A DNA stretch of 64,000 bases, from positions 2,658,931 to 2,722,930 of the forward strand of contig NC_092667.1 in NCBI RefSeq assembly GCF_032118995.1, given 5' to 3'. The position numbers and the translations under genes are program-made. The notes under the pieces are model-generated. The model saw nothing but the letters and a program-made list of their open reading frames with translations, made no database searches and had not been told where the DNA came from. The first letter of the stretch is position 1. Each line of letters begins with the position of its first letter. Below, piece by piece: positions 22,201 to 32,120 of the stretch. The DNA is from Asterias amurensis (Eukaryota; Echinodermata; Asteroidea; Forcipulatida; Asteriidae).

Positions 22201-25200
22201 CGACCATTTGGAACCAGCCTATGGTCCCAATAGCCTGTTCCATGTTAACATATGTAGTGCGCAGAAGGGAACCAGTGACACTAAAGTGAGAAGGCGGGAG
22301 GTAATGGATTGTTGAATACCGTGGTACCGTGAAGGCTTATAGTGAGAGTTCATAGTTTTATGCACAGACACAGGCCTGCTTTGATCATGAGGACACAGCC
22401 CCATAGAGTTATATATAAGAACTAGAGGGCGCACTGGCCTATATACGCGACCCGGCATGCGCGCAGGCGGCCATTTTCTATGTTGACAAAACTGGCATCG
22501 CTCAGCGTGTGTTTGTGCGACCATTTCGTAAGTTGACAAGACAGCATTGCGTAGCGTTCAATAAACACAAACTCTAAGGTGTGTTTCATATTCAACGCGT
22601 GTACAGAATGGCGCGCACGTGTGAGATGACTAGTCTTTGACTTTTACCAATAGTGTCAAGGTCTTTAAGTTTTTTTGCTAACAATTGAATAGTTACCAAT
22701 AGGGTCCAGTGCCTTATAGAATTATGATATAGATTGCATGTGGTTTTCCATTACTACATTGTTCCTGACTTTTGAATTTGGATTCCGTTATCATTTTTTT
22801 TGACATAGCTGGGTGATCTGAAATCTGCACAGGAAGCATTCACAAGGGCAGAGAAAAGCTACCACGGAAATGATAGCATCTCATCAAAAGCAATCATCCT
22901 CATGAATAAGTAAGTGGCATTTTGCCTTACGATCATCCTACTGTATTTTGTCCGTGCTTCAAGATTTTGTCATAGACCCCGTTTGCTTTTATACTTTCAT
23001 GAATGAATTGACCATCAAAGGCAAGAAAGACACTGATCCATGTTATCATATGGTGCCTGTTTTTGTGGGCGTGGGGGGGGGGGGGGGGTGTGGGGGGGGG
23101 GTTGCTGATGAGAGTCTGTAAATCCTATTTAATTTCACAAGCTTGATAGTTTAGTGATGAAATCACTGGTATATTTCACGAATCCCTGTAGACCCTTTGA
23201 ATTTATAACCACTGAGTTCTTATTTAGGATTTGAGGCATTGCATGGTGAGGTATCAATATATATTTGGTTTGCGGTAAACACCATGTGTGTATCTACTTG
23301 CCAGGTAGAGTTTGTTCTTAGAGAACTGTCTTGCTTAATTCTACTACCGCGGAGTAGATTTTTCGGGTGTTCAGGAGACTTCTCAGTTCTGAAAAGAACT
23401 GTCCTGCTTATAACTATTACCTGGGCAGATGGTATAGATATAGGCTGGGACTACTACTTTAGCTTATAGGATCGTAGTTAACTGTACTACCGCGGAGTCA
23501 GTTCTTGGGTTGGTCTCAATGTTTCGACTAGCTTGCTCTAGTCATCGTCAGGAGACTGAAGAGGTAAGAGATAAGTGGGCTTATTTATAGGGGTTCACAG
23601 GATCCAGTGTAAGTCAATCAATGCTTTGATTGGTTGAGTGGAAGGTTAATGTCTTGTGTCAAGATATCTACCTTAAAGATTCTTTGGTTCAAATTCCATC
23701 GAAGGTGCTGGTAGATTTATGACTATATCAAGTTTGATAAAGAAGCATTGTATAGATAACTACATTCCTTGGTAGTTCTTGGGTTCGAATATTATCTAAG
23801 GTACTAGTGGATTTAAAAGTGCACTGATTATTGACAATAAGCAATATTTCCTTTACTTTTTCACAGAGCCTTCATGCAAATGGCACAGAACCAGTACCCT
23901 GAAGCAAGAAAGTATTTTGATGAAGTATTGAAGATTGATCCTGAAAACTTTAAGGTGAGTAAAGTCATAAACATGGTGCAGCCACACTCCCTTAACAGTG
24001 GTCTACTGGCCAAATGCCAGTTAAAACACCAGGGCCCTAGTTCCTAGAGCTGCTAAGCACAAAAGTTTGCTTAGCATCAAAATGTTTCCTTGATGGAAAC
24101 AGGATTACCAACTAAATTTCCATTTGTTGCATGTTGCTTTCTTACATGGTATTCAGCTGTTGTTTGCTTGTCCTGGAAATCACATGGAAATTTGGTTGGC
24201 CTTCCTGTTTTTATCGAGGGAGAAATTTCATGCTAAGCACATTTTTGTGCTTAGCAGCACTATGAAATTGGGCCCTGATCTGAGGACCAGTCAGTATTCT
24301 CTCCGAGTGGTCCGCCTGGCAAGTTCAGTGTTGAAATATGGACTAGGACAGAACCGATGGACTAGTAAAGTGACAAGCTAGCTGTTCATGCTGGCTAGTA
24401 TTTGAAAAAGTTAAGGACAAACCCTGAATTGTACCAATACTAAAAAAAAATACTCTCCATTTGAATAATGTCTGGTACAATGACTTGCTTAGTCACAATG
24501 TACTGCTTACATTGGAAGTCCTCAGACTACAGAGACAGTTTCAGGGCAAGCCTTTGCATATCAACTTCCAGATGAGCCAAACACTGGTACCATTGTGCCA
24601 TACACATCCTTTCAGAATTGTGTATGGGCGTTCACCGTCTCTTACATAACTACGCAAAAGCTTGCCCCCTAATCATGTGACCTCTGTTTGCCCCCGGTAC
24701 ATTCCAAATGCTGTGACGCATTCCAGGGGCTCACCCGGGTCGGCCTCCGAGTGCCCTGCTTGTGGAGTGGGTGACTTGGGGCTGGTCCCAGGTTCATGAC
24801 ATCACCACGAGAATGAGTGATCATTCAATTAGCTCTTGTCAGGGGCTCACTCAAGTGAGCACTGCGGGGTCGACACAGGGAAGCTAATCGAATGCACCCA
24901 TTGTCTTAATAGTCTGAGAAATTCATGTGGGAACTTTGGATCAAGCATGTCAATATCTAAATCTAACACAACAATTTGCTTATTGATAAAGTTTTGTTTG
25001 GACTTTTGTTTGGACAGGCAATAAACAACCAGTCCGTCTGTCTGCTGTACATGGGAAAACTAAAAGAAGCTCTATCTCTTTTGGAGAAGTTGGTTCACGG
25101 TAACCCCAGTAAATACCTAGATGAAGGTCTTCTCTTCAATCTGTGCACACTCTATGAACTGGACTCGTCTCGTAGTACGCAAAAGAAACAGGCATTACTA

Positions 25201-25260
25201 GGAATGGTCAATCAAATCAAAGGAGATGGTTTCAATAAAGACTGCTTAAAGATGTTATGA
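11893..25260 (+). CDS. TRAPPC12: TRAPPC12, TRAPP complex TPR subunit (about 832 aa, 11 coding exons)
   Basis: Coding exons: 11893-13230, 13808-13924 (or 13954), 14200-14313, 18925-19063, 19673-19785, 20931-21003, 21551-21624, 21979-22077, 22809-22909, 23867-23954, 25018-25260. Joined they give 2499 nt in frame. TRAPPC12 belongs to the metazoan TRAPPIII complex, acting in ER-Golgi transport and autophagy. Residues 1-446 are acidic, Ser/Thr-rich and probably disordered. The conserved part starts PGIILEEQQ and [16 protein letters not shown] (about 436-462) and continues into TPR helices ([16 protein letters not shown], [89 protein letters not shown]), ending [11 protein letters not shown]. Human TRAPPC12 is 735 residues; the extra length is in the N-terminal region. 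Confidence 0.96.
13727..13754 (+). other. Duplicated 3' splice site with 28-nt pseudo-exon before TRAPPC12 exon 2
   Basis: TTATCAG and GGTGACCCAGTGAAGGAGCT (13721-13746) repeat the acceptor and first bases of the true exon 2 (13802-13827). Here a donor GTAAGT follows at 13755, leaving a possible 28-nt exon that is not a multiple of three. Confidence 0.7.
13808..13924 (+). CDS. TRAPPC12: TRAPPC12 coding exon 2 (GC donor, or extends to 13954)
   Basis: Encodes [20 protein letters not shown] to GLKKLL. With a GC donor (CTG|GCAAGT, GC at 13925) the protein runs KLL-DTGC, matching the spacing of the human protein. A GT donor at 13955 is also in frame and would add ten residues ([10 protein letters not shown]), but it lies inside a 21-bp hairpin stem. 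Confidence 0.88.
13940..13996. repeat. 21-bp perfect inverted repeat over the alternative exon 2 donor
   Basis: AACAAACATGAACAGGTAAC (13940-13959) plus T pairs with 13976-13996; the loop is 15 bases. The AGGTAACT donor at 13953-13960 lies in the stem. Confidence 0.85.
14200..14313 (+). CDS. TRAPPC12: TRAPPC12 coding exon 3
   Basis: Acceptor TGATCAACAG; donor CAGGTTGG with GT at 14314. Encodes [20 protein letters not shown] to HTPRSFQ, 38 residues, aligning with the start of the human helical region. Confidence 0.93.
14436..18280. repeat. Minisatellite of 32-33 bp units that inverts at about 16070 (TRAPPC12 intron 3)
   Basis: Units of the type ATGAACATTTAATGGTCTCC plus AAAAAGTTGCAA run in one orientation from 14436 to about 16065. 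The complement (TTGCAACTTTTTGGAGACCA, TTAAATGTTCAT) then runs from about 16071 to 18280. The array totals roughly 115 units. Variant units (CACTAAG, AATAAG, GCCAAA) are scattered. In the right half a block about 647 bp long is duplicated: the odd TGTTCTTTTT unit at 16474 recurs at 17121, and TTTTGGGAGACC at 16909 recurs at 17556. The unit carries no stop in some frames, so several spurious reading frames arise. Confidence 0.95.
18281..18546. repeat. Decayed edge of the minisatellite joined to a MITE end
   Basis: GGAGAC.AT.AAA-like remnants recur (18344, 18428, 18457, 18496). The stretch ends in GAGTAATTACCAATAGTGTC and CACTGCCTTTAA, the terminus of the TTAA-ended MITE family. Confidence 0.6.
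18550..18885 (+). mobile_element. Penelope-like element remnant with hammerhead-like core
   Basis: Contains ACGATGACTAGAACAAGCTAG, then TTGAAACGTTGAGACC (18577-18613), and later TCTACTCCGCGGTAGTAGAA and ATACACACATGGTGTTACCG. The same sequence lies reversed at 23228-23565. A CTGANGA...stem...GAAAC arrangement is the core of hammerhead ribozymes, which Penelope-like elements are known to carry. The assignment is inference. Confidence 0.4.
18925..19063 (+). CDS. TRAPPC12: TRAPPC12 coding exon 4
   Basis: Acceptor TCTCCTTGTAG; donor AAGGTAAGG (GT at 19064). Encodes [46 protein letters not shown]. The FGNLDRPD...EYYP motif is diagnostic of TRAPPC12. Confidence 0.95.
19109..19418. mobile_element. 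Inverted-repeat element with 7-bp flanking duplication (TRAPPC12 intron 4)
   Basis: Ends CATAGAGTTATATATAAGAA and CTAGAGGGCGCACTGG (19118-19153) are complementary to 19377-19412. GCACTAG lies on both flanks (19109-19115 and 19412-19418). The interior is GC-rich and contains ACAAAATGGCCGC-type repeats. A truncated copy in opposite internal orientation lies at 22401-22620. Confidence 0.65.
19413..19570 (+). repeat. TTAA-family MITE fragment
   Basis: GGCACTGTTGGTAGTTACT, ATAATTATTGGCATAAAACG and GAAACGGCTCCCTCTGAAGT are family hallmarks. The 3' half is missing, replaced by TTTGCATAAGCAGTAGCTGT, the same join as at 20110-20200. Confidence 0.6.
19673..19785 (+). CDS. TRAPPC12: TRAPPC12 coding exon 5
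   Basis: Acceptor TATCCACTTCAG; donor AAGGTAATG (GT at 19786). Encodes [20 protein letters not shown] to VLDITSK, a TPR helix pair. Confidence 0.95.
20931..21003 (+). CDS. TRAPPC12: TRAPPC12 coding exon 6
   Basis: Acceptor TTTCCGTTCAG; donor AAGGTGAGA (GT at 21004). Encodes [20 protein letters not shown] and ENRQ, the variable linker between helices. Confidence 0.9.
21100..21343. mobile_element. Foldback element, GGCCCAATTTCATAGAGC family (TRAPPC12 intron 6)
   Basis: GGGGCCAATTTCATAGAGTT and TCTATGAAATTGGCCCC mark the two ends; the arms include TTGCTTAAGCAC and its complement. Confidence 0.65.
21551..21624 (+). CDS. TRAPPC12: TRAPPC12 coding exon 7
   Basis: Acceptor TTTTATTTTCAG; donor AAGGTAAGA (GT at 21625). 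Encodes [20 protein letters not shown] and LLSMK, matching the conserved LWRSRLGRVMYS region of the human protein. Confidence 0.95.
21641..21893. repeat. MITE fragment and a separate inverted repeat in TRAPPC12 intron 7
   Basis: 21641-21710 is the 5' end of the TTAA-ended AGCCATTGGACACTTTCGG family (full copy 50941-51312). 21755-21783 (ACTAAGCGTCATCGACCGCC) pairs with 21864-21893. Confidence 0.6.
21979..22077 (+). CDS. TRAPPC12: TRAPPC12 coding exon 8
   Basis: Acceptor TTTCGCGTCCAG; donor CAGGTGAGT (GT at 22078). Encodes [20 protein letters not shown] and [13 protein letters not shown], 33 residues, phase 0 at both ends. Confidence 0.95.
22401..22620. repeat. Truncated copy of the 19118-19412 inverted-repeat element
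   Basis: Begins CCATAGAGTTATATATAAGA and ACTAGAGGGCGCACTGG, then runs through the GC-rich interior. The matching right end is missing. Confidence 0.6.
22809..22909 (+). CDS. TRAPPC12: TRAPPC12 coding exon 9
   Basis: Acceptor TTTTTTTGACATAG; donor AAGTAAGTG (GT at 22910). Encodes [20 protein letters not shown] to KAIILMN, a TPR repeat. Confidence 0.94.
23065..23102 (+). repeat. G-rich homopolymer tract
   Basis: Runs of G interrupted by single T. Likely unstable and prone to sequencing error. Confidence 0.9.
23228..23565 (-). mobile_element. Penelope-like element remnant (reverse copy of 18550-18885)
   Basis: On the - strand it reads CTGACGATGACTAGAGCAAG and CTAGTCGAAAC (23521-23551 on +), a CTGANGA / stem / GAAAC layout like a hammerhead core. 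Further matches include CTCCGCGGTAGTA twice and ACACATGGTGTTTACCGC. Confidence 0.45.
23867..23954 (+). CDS. TRAPPC12: TRAPPC12 coding exon 10
   Basis: Acceptor TTTACTTTTTCACAG; donor AAGGTGAGT (GT at 23955). Encodes [20 protein letters not shown] and [10 protein letters not shown], a canonical TPR with the ID/DP turn. Confidence 0.95.
24029..24282. mobile_element. Foldback element, GGCCCAATTTCATAGAGC family (TRAPPC12 intron 10)
   Basis: AGGGCCCTAGTTCCTAGAGC and CACTATGAAATTGGGCCCTG mark the ends. Interior AACTAAATTTCCATTTGTTGC and GGTATTCAGCTGTTGTTTGC match the copies at 8066 and 33472. Confidence 0.6.
24715..24902. repeat. Fragment ending GGGAAGCTAA.CGAA.GCACCCA
   Basis: Its right end (GGGGTCGACACAGGGAAGCT) is the terminus of the foldback family at 55684-55836 and 52061-52166. 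The left part is unique here. Confidence 0.45.
25018..25260 (+). CDS. TRAPPC12: TRAPPC12 coding exon 11 (C-terminus)
   Basis: Acceptor TTTGTTTGGACAG ends at 25017. Encodes [20 protein letters not shown] to FNKDCLKML, then TGA at 25258-25260. The [12 protein letters not shown] motif is nearly identical to human. Confidence 0.96.
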   Translation, partial: AINNQSVCLLYMGKLKEALSLLEKLVHGNPSKYLDEGLLFNLCTLYELDSSRSTQKKQALLGMVNQIKGDGFNKDCLKML

Positions 25261-25489
25261 AAGCGAGGTGACGATGCCGTGTTGAGGTATTGAAGATTTT
25301 ATTCAGGTGTTTATGGCTTATTACGTAGCGCATATATCCGTCACTAAGTGACGCTCAAGGCGCTTTAAGTTCAATATTCCCCTGCAAGGTATGTGGGACT
25401 ACGTTTGAATTATGAGATCTACTCCTTTTACATAGCGTTATGTAATTATGGTTTACAAGGTGCTGTATGCAATATGCGGCCAATTAAAC

Positions 25490-25875
25490 CAGGAACACCA
25501 AAGCCAATCCCTTCTCTTTTTTGATAAGTGCTCTGGGTTATTTTATGTGCATTACACAACACATTGGACCAACGGCTTTACGTCCCATTTGAAGGACAAA
25601 GCATCGTGACTGTTCTGAGTGTACACATAAAGCATACTGTGCTTTTGTATAAAGCAGGCCTTGTTCTTCGCTCAATGATGATTTATTTTTGAGGTGACAA
25701 TGCTGTGCAGAGGTATTGAAGATACCAAGATTTTATGAACATTTTATGAAGCTGTTGCAAAGAATTCAAAAAATCTCCTCTGCGGGTAGTAGAATATAAA
25801 GCAAGAAAGGGTTCTTAAAAGAACATAATCTACCTGGCAAGTAGATACACACATGGTGTTGCTGCAAACTTTACA
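25490..25875. repeat. SINE-tail and Penelope-like fragments after TRAPPC12
   Basis: 25490-25610 matches 5640-5760 and, reversed, 47095-47240. 25765-25875 (GGTAGTAGAATATAAAGCAA, ACACACATGGTGTTGC) matches 18750-18840. Confidence 0.55.
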
Positions 25876-26554
25876 TGGTCGTTTGTAAACAGGTTGCCTA
25901 TTAAACTGTATGCTACTTTGGGCCTACAACACTCTGAAATTATCACAATGATTGTAGCTGCTATGTTTCATGTTGAATGTTTTTCATAGAAGTTGCTGCT
26001 GAGTAGTGATTACTAATAATCTTAAAAAGTTAAAGCATTAACAGGATTTTTATTTATATGCATTGATTTTTGGAACATTAATTTTCAACTTTTAGGGACT
26101 TTTGCATCCTGAAGATTGCTGCTTTATTTGTTGTTAGGTTTTATGCTTTTGGCTGTCAATAATAATAATAGTGTAATTCTTGTTTTACTGAAACAGAGAA
26201 AGAAATCAATGATCGATATTGCTGCAAATCTCTTTTGAGAGGTGGTAGTTTTCTTACATTGATCAGACTTATGTTGCGCATGATCAGTCAGCAATTATCT
26301 ATCATGGTTATTCTGTTAAAATGACAATTTAAATCATATCGGGAGTAGATCCAGTTCCCGATTAAGTGTTTTGTAGCCCTTTGACAACCAGTGCTCCATA
26401 TAGCCCCTAAGCACTAGTGTTCCATAGCTCCCAGGGCCAGGCAGGTTGCATAGGTTCCACAGGGCCAGGCACAAGTGTTCCGTAGCACCTAGGCACAAGT
26501 GTTCCATAGCCCCTAAGAACCAGTGTTACGTAGCAGCCCCTATCCTTGGCACTA

Positions 26555-27090
26555 GGGTGTCGTGGCCGAGTGGATAAGAGCACCGAACTCAAGCTCTGGT
26601 GCTTCGGTTCAGTAGAGTGTGGGTTCGAATCCCGGTCGTGACACTTGTGTCCCTGAGCAAGACACTTAACTATAATTGCTTCTCTCCACCCAGGGGTAAA
26701 TGGGTACCTGTGAGGGCAGAGGTGGTTCTTGTGATTGATTTAGCCGAGTAGCGCATATTAATGTTGCACAGGCTGCATACTCCCCACCAGGGAGCTGAGA
26801 TGGTTTAAGGAGTGATTTAAGGCCCAGTGACCAGCAGCGGATTTCATGAAACGCTAGGATGAATCCTAACTCGAGTTAGGATGAGTAACCCGTCCTAACT
26901 TAGGATGGGTTCAATGCGTCCTACGTATTTGTATACGGAACTTTACTCGTCCTAAGTCCTAAGATTAATCCTAAGTTAGGAAGAGTTTGGTGAAATCGAC
27001 GGCTGGGGTAATAATGTGAAGCGCTTTGGGATGCCCTCCGGGTGTGAAAAGCGCTATATAAAAATGGGTTATTATTATTATTATTAGTAG
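26555..27090 (+). repeat. Full tRNA-derived SINE with class II tRNA-like head, interrupted by a foldback element
   Basis: 26555-26645 has an A-box-like TGGCCGAGTGG, a long variable arm and the B-box GGGTTCGAATCCC, as in Leu/Ser-type tRNAs. The body (TGAGCAAGACACTTAA, GGGTAAATGGGTACCTG) and the tail GAAGCGCTTTGGGATGCC / AAAGCGCTATATAAAAA follow, ending in an ATT repeat. A separate inverted-repeat element (about 26834-26999, TCCTAACTTAGGAT motifs) sits between ...GTGACCAG and GGTAATAATGTG. Confidence 0.75.
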
Positions 27091-27507
27091 TAGTAGTATT
27101 CCACAGGAACTAGGCACCATTTTTCTATATGGGCCAAGGTATAACCAGTGTTCTTTAGGCCATAAATTGCCTTTTTGAAATTATTTGCCATTAAGTATAA
27201 AAAAGGGAGTCTGTTTTTAAATAGAATAAGTAGTTTCACAGCTGTAGTGTTAAGAACAGGACCATAGCACTGATTGGTTATATTGACTACGAGTAAAACT
27301 TTTGCTGTAAACAGTGCCATTAAATGGGTTCCAGTGTACACAAATATGTTGTAATGGTTACACGTTTTGACCATTGTAATGTATTCCTCAAAGGTTATAG
27401 ATATCAATGAAGGATGTCATGTCACATTAATCAATATAACAAAATAGATTTTTAATTTTTTGATAATGTAGATTTTATCTAATAGTCTAGAGAGATGCTA
27501 CACAACT

Positions 27508-28032
27508 GGGCTCAGTTTCATAGAACTGCTTAAGCGCTAAAAGTAGCCGAGTACAACAAAAATGTGCTTACCAGACAAAGGTTACCAGCCCGACTATCAT
27601 ACCATTTGTACAGTTTGTGACTGGTAACCTGCTCATTTTTGCTTAGCAGACAATTGTTAAGCAATGTTTTCAGCTTAAAGGCAGTGGACACTGTTGGTAA
27701 TTACTCAAAATAATTATTAGCACAAAACTTTACTTGGTAACAAGCAATTATTGTGAGAAACAGCTCCCTCTGAAGTTACAAAGTTTTTGAGAAAGAAGTA
27801 ATTTTCCACGAATTTGATTTCGAGACCCCAAAATTAGATTTTGAGGTCTCGAAATCAAGTATCTGAAAGCGTACATCTTGGTGACAAGGGTGTTTTTTTT
27901 TCTTTCATTATTATCTCACGACTTTGACGACCAATTGAGCTCAAATTTCCACAGGTTTGTTATTTTATGCATGTTGAAATACACCAAGTGAGAAGACTGT
28001 TCTTTGACAATTACGCATGTCCGATGTCTTAA
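27508..28032. mobile_element. Degenerate GGCCCAATTTC-family copy followed by a TTAA-ended MITE
   Basis: 27508-27665 is a weak foldback copy. 27675-28032 starts TTAAAGGCAGTGGACACTGT, contains GAGGTCTCGAAATCAAG in its central palindrome and ends GATGTCTTAA. Confidence 0.7.
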
Positions 28033-28034
28033 AG

Positions 28035-31000
28035 CGATTGTATGAATTGGGCCCCCCTTTTGAGAGTTAAAACAGCTCGTATAAAGTCCTGCCATGTACC
28101 ACTAACCCTACTAGACTATAACACACGAAGGAAACAGGACTATGCTGGAACTTGTACTGATAAACTAATTGTGAAATTTAAAATTTAACAAGATTATACT
28201 ACAGATGATGTAACATTAAACAAATAAAAAATAGATTTAAAACAATGTCACTGAAAATGTTTTCTTATTTTGTTTCAAAGAACATGGAAATATTATACAT
28301 ATAATGAATGTTTATGAGTGCAATGGTGCGAATATTATCATGAGTTGAAAGGTGAAATGTTCTTTTCAAAGAGCCGAGTCGAATGGAACATTCCAGCTTT
28401 CATGAATGAAAATCATTTATTGTTTGTTTTATATAACCTCCTAGCTATCACATGACAAAAATATCCTCCAATCAAATGACAAGGATCTGCTTGGGTGTTA
28501 AAAGCAGCCCCAACTCAGGCTGCCGATTGATCTCCAATGAATGTGCATTGAAACCCCTGGGCCTTTTTCAAACTACAGCTGTGGTTCTGTCGTCAGTCAT
28601 CAGCAGTATATACATATTACACGGTATTTAAAAATCAAACAGAGTCCGGAGCATTCACAAACCGAAGTTTGGAAAACGCCCCATGCATCCCTTCATATCT
28701 GTGAGCAGACGACATTTACTTTTCACTTTTGCTGCTGGGCGTGCAACGCCTGGTTTTCTTTTGTTATGCAAATCACACTGGCCTTGCGCGCTGGACTAAA
28801 CCATTATCATTAGTGGGTATGGCACTTACCAAACTGGTAAGTAATATTTCATAACTATCTTTGTATGTCTTTTAAAACAAACTCTTTGCATCAAATAAAT
28901 AGTTATAGACTTTACTCTCTAACGGTTTATTCAAGAATGTTACAAACAAACAATAATTTCAGGATTTTAGTGAGTGCTGTTGTAAATCTGCCCCTCCAGA
29001 TTTTTACCTTCGACTGAAAGTAAACTGGCTGTAAAAGGTCAATGTATGTTTTGGTCAGCGAAGAGAACGCACATGGTGAAAACAGTGAAGAAACTGTGCT
29101 TGAACTGCGAGGAATTGCTTTTGGAATTACTCTTTTCTGGGAACCCATGACTTTATCAATTGGTGGGAATTGATGTGGATTTAGATTGGTAAGTGAACAT
29201 TTTGCTGTTAAGATTTTATGAATGTCTTTCTTATGAGTGTTTGAGTGTTGTGAATCGAATCGGGATAAGAATGTACAGTAACAGTGTGTATAGCCCGATT
29301 AATTGGTCCAATCCGTATCACTAATTGAGTTATGTTTCCAAATTGAATAATTTTGATTGTCGGGGTTGCAATGAGGGCTTGTCCATAGTTTGTTGTTTCA
29401 CTGTGTTCGTCTCGGCTTTTTCAGAAGTCCATATTTCATAATGAATGCTATTCAAAACTGAACTAGGATACGGAGTGGATTGGACCAAATTATGGGCTAT
29501 GTTAGGTTGAATTTCTAAGTTCTATTTTCCCAACCACACTGCATGAAGAAACACACACACAATTCTTAAAAAAACTTCTAACCGTGATTAGGGGTCCGTA
29601 TAATTATCCACCCGTCAATCTCATCTATTAACCTGGGCGAATTCGTTGCTAGTTTAATCTTATTTATATCATATAGCTCCAGGATTAAATCTGGTTGTCA
29701 AATTGTGTAAAATACAAACGTGTACATGTAACTACGATGCAGTTTTTCACGGCGACGTTGGCGGCGCCCTGCAACTTTAACGGTGCTGTTTCGCGCGACA
29801 GTCACGGCACTTGGAACTATTTTAACTGGAATAAATGAATACACAAACACAACTTTGTATATTGACTGATAAAATAGAAGGGCAATGTAATGAAAAATAA
29901 ATGTTTTCTCAAGTTTGATTAGTCCTGTAGGTCTACTCGATGAGTAACTGGTATGAACCGTGTCAACAAGTCCGGCCACATTTATGATTTTAATTCACTG
30001 TCAACTACAGGCTTGAATAACACGCAGGCCATGGTGGCCAGGACCTCCGTTGCCCCTGGTCTTGGCCTGTACCCTTCAAAAGTTTCCCATTGACTTTAAG
30101 ATTTTCAAATAGAAGTGCCCTTTGCAAATGATGAAAATATTCAACATGCAAAGGCCTGCAATTGTAAAGAAGCCGAGCTAGCATTAGAAAACAAATTTGA
30201 ATACTTCAATATTGACCTGTAATAACCCTTTTGAGGACAACTGTATTTCGATATTCGTTTGTTCTTTCGTAAAACCAGGAAGTTCCGCTTCAATTTTGAG
30301 CCCAATCCTCTTCTTCCAAATCACGATCCTAATTCAATTGATAAAGCTCACCCATGCGTAAGCTAGCTTTGAAGAAGAGCTTTGCAATTGAATTCAACAC
30401 CTTTACTGTGATATCTAAATGGCGTTAGTCTCTTTAGCTGGAGGTCTTTGTTTATTTACACGATATAGTGCTTAGATAACACTCAGAAATGCGATAAACT
30501 TTATCATTTTGAACGTTGGTATCAAGTGCATGGTTGATCTCTATTGTGTACTCAATGCCAAGCTGGTGAAGTGGCTGGGCCTATATGGGATCTGTCCTTC
30601 CTCTATGATGGGATGGTGGGACAATCGCCTGTAGTGATGGACACAGTGGAAAGACTATAGAATCAAAGTTGTTTTGGTTTTGATTGTCAACACGTTACAT
30701 ATCGTCAACCTCAACGTTTTATATGGGAGATTGCTACCGCTATGGTTTATAGTAAACAGTGTATTTCACAGCGTGTATGCCTACAAATTCGCATGATGTG
30801 TCTTTACTAATAGTGGACCCCTCTGTAGTTTTCAATTTCTGCACCAACAGTCACATTATTTTGGTAAGTAGACACTTCTCTCATATATCAACGTAGATAT
30901 CCCATTTGTTTACGGTCGGTAGCATAGGTACAAGACCCTGATCATTGTGTTAATTAAAATCTCAATTGGATTGAACAATGTTTAATTGACTGACGTGTCT

Positions 31001-31080
31001 ATCCCAGAGTCAGTCTAAAAAAATGCTAGATTAGAATAGGCCTACAGAGTAAGGACTTCAGAAGGAACAACGGTAACCAA
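28035..31080. other. No recognisable gene; unique AT-rich DNA
   Basis: Apart from the GGCCTTGGTGCCC-type fragment at about 30005-30165, I see no conserved coding sequence, repeat array or RNA gene. AATAAA at 28223-28228 could be a distal TRAPPC12 polyadenylation signal, but that would mean a 3-kb 3' UTR. Confidence 0.4.
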
Positions 31081-31115
31081 AGTTGTCAGTTTGTGTGAAA
31101 GGTTTAGTGAAAGGA

Positions 31116-31573
31116 CCGGTATCAGATGCAATTATGTCCTCTATGAAATACTATCCGGAGGACATTATTGCATATGCAATAGTGTCCGCCGGACGGTTTT
31201 GCATATGCAACGTGTCCGCCCGGACGCTGCTGCATAATGCAATTTTGTCCGCCCGGACACATTTGCATTATGCAGTTGTGTCCGCCCCCGTGCAAAACCG
31301 TCCTTGCAGTAAATTAAACGCCCTTGGTCGACGGAACACATTCGCCTTTTTCACAAGCTAAGTGCATGTCATGAATGACAATACGTGAATATTCATGCTG
31401 CATATATACGTAGGTTCAGTGCATGCACGCTCGCTCTTACGCGTACACATACATTGTACAGTCATGTACATGTCCGCCGGACAGTTTTTGCATAGCCCCG
31501 GACACGATTGCATATACAGGGGAGTCTGGAGCGGACCGTATTGCATGGCGGACACAACTGCATCTGACACCGG
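31116..31573. mobile_element. Element built from alternating GTCCGSCCGGAC and TTGCATATGCAA palindromes
   Basis: 24-bp inverted ends (CCGGTATCAGATGCA... at 31116-31139, complement at 31550-31573) enclose at least four copies each of a GC palindrome (TCCGCCCGGAC, TCCGCCGGAC) and an AT palindrome (TTGCATATGCAA, TGCATAATGCA), alternating about every 30 bp. The middle (about 31310-31450) is different. Confidence 0.6.
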
Positions 31574-32120
31574 AACATGGGGCCATAACTAACTTTTGCA
31601 TTTATACCACCATAATGTTGGTTGGTAGGCGGTTGTTGGGAATGTCAGCGCCTAATTAAAACAATAACGAAACATTTCAGTAACAACGTAACATATGTAA
31701 TCCTTTTTAAAAGTTATGGAATTCCTTTTTTGGAATTCCTGAACAACTTAAGCATTTCTTTCATAAATAATAATATTCAGAGTTTTCTGGAATTTTGTAG
31801 AATACGTTTATAGGGCAGAACATACAATAGTATTGGTATTATCATAGAGGTATAATTGTAAACCGAGTCCCATGTGACTGTATGGACACATACGTACAGT
31901 GGCCAGCTGCCACCGTACTGAGTACAAAGTCCAAAAGCCTATTGAACGTTGAACAAATTGTGCGGTGTAACTTTAAAATCAAAGTCAGAAAATTCGCTAA
32001 CAACAGTCAGAAGTGATTGTTATTTAGTTGAAATGGCGGATAATTGAAACTCAAATATATGAGTGGTTTGTTTTTAACCTGATTTGAGTTCCCATTTATA
32101 GAAGTTGGTATAATTAGGCC

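Noticed and set aside
26555..26645. Functional tRNA gene with Leu-like anticodon
   Set aside because: The acceptor stem does not pair well and the sequence continues into a typical SINE body and tail.
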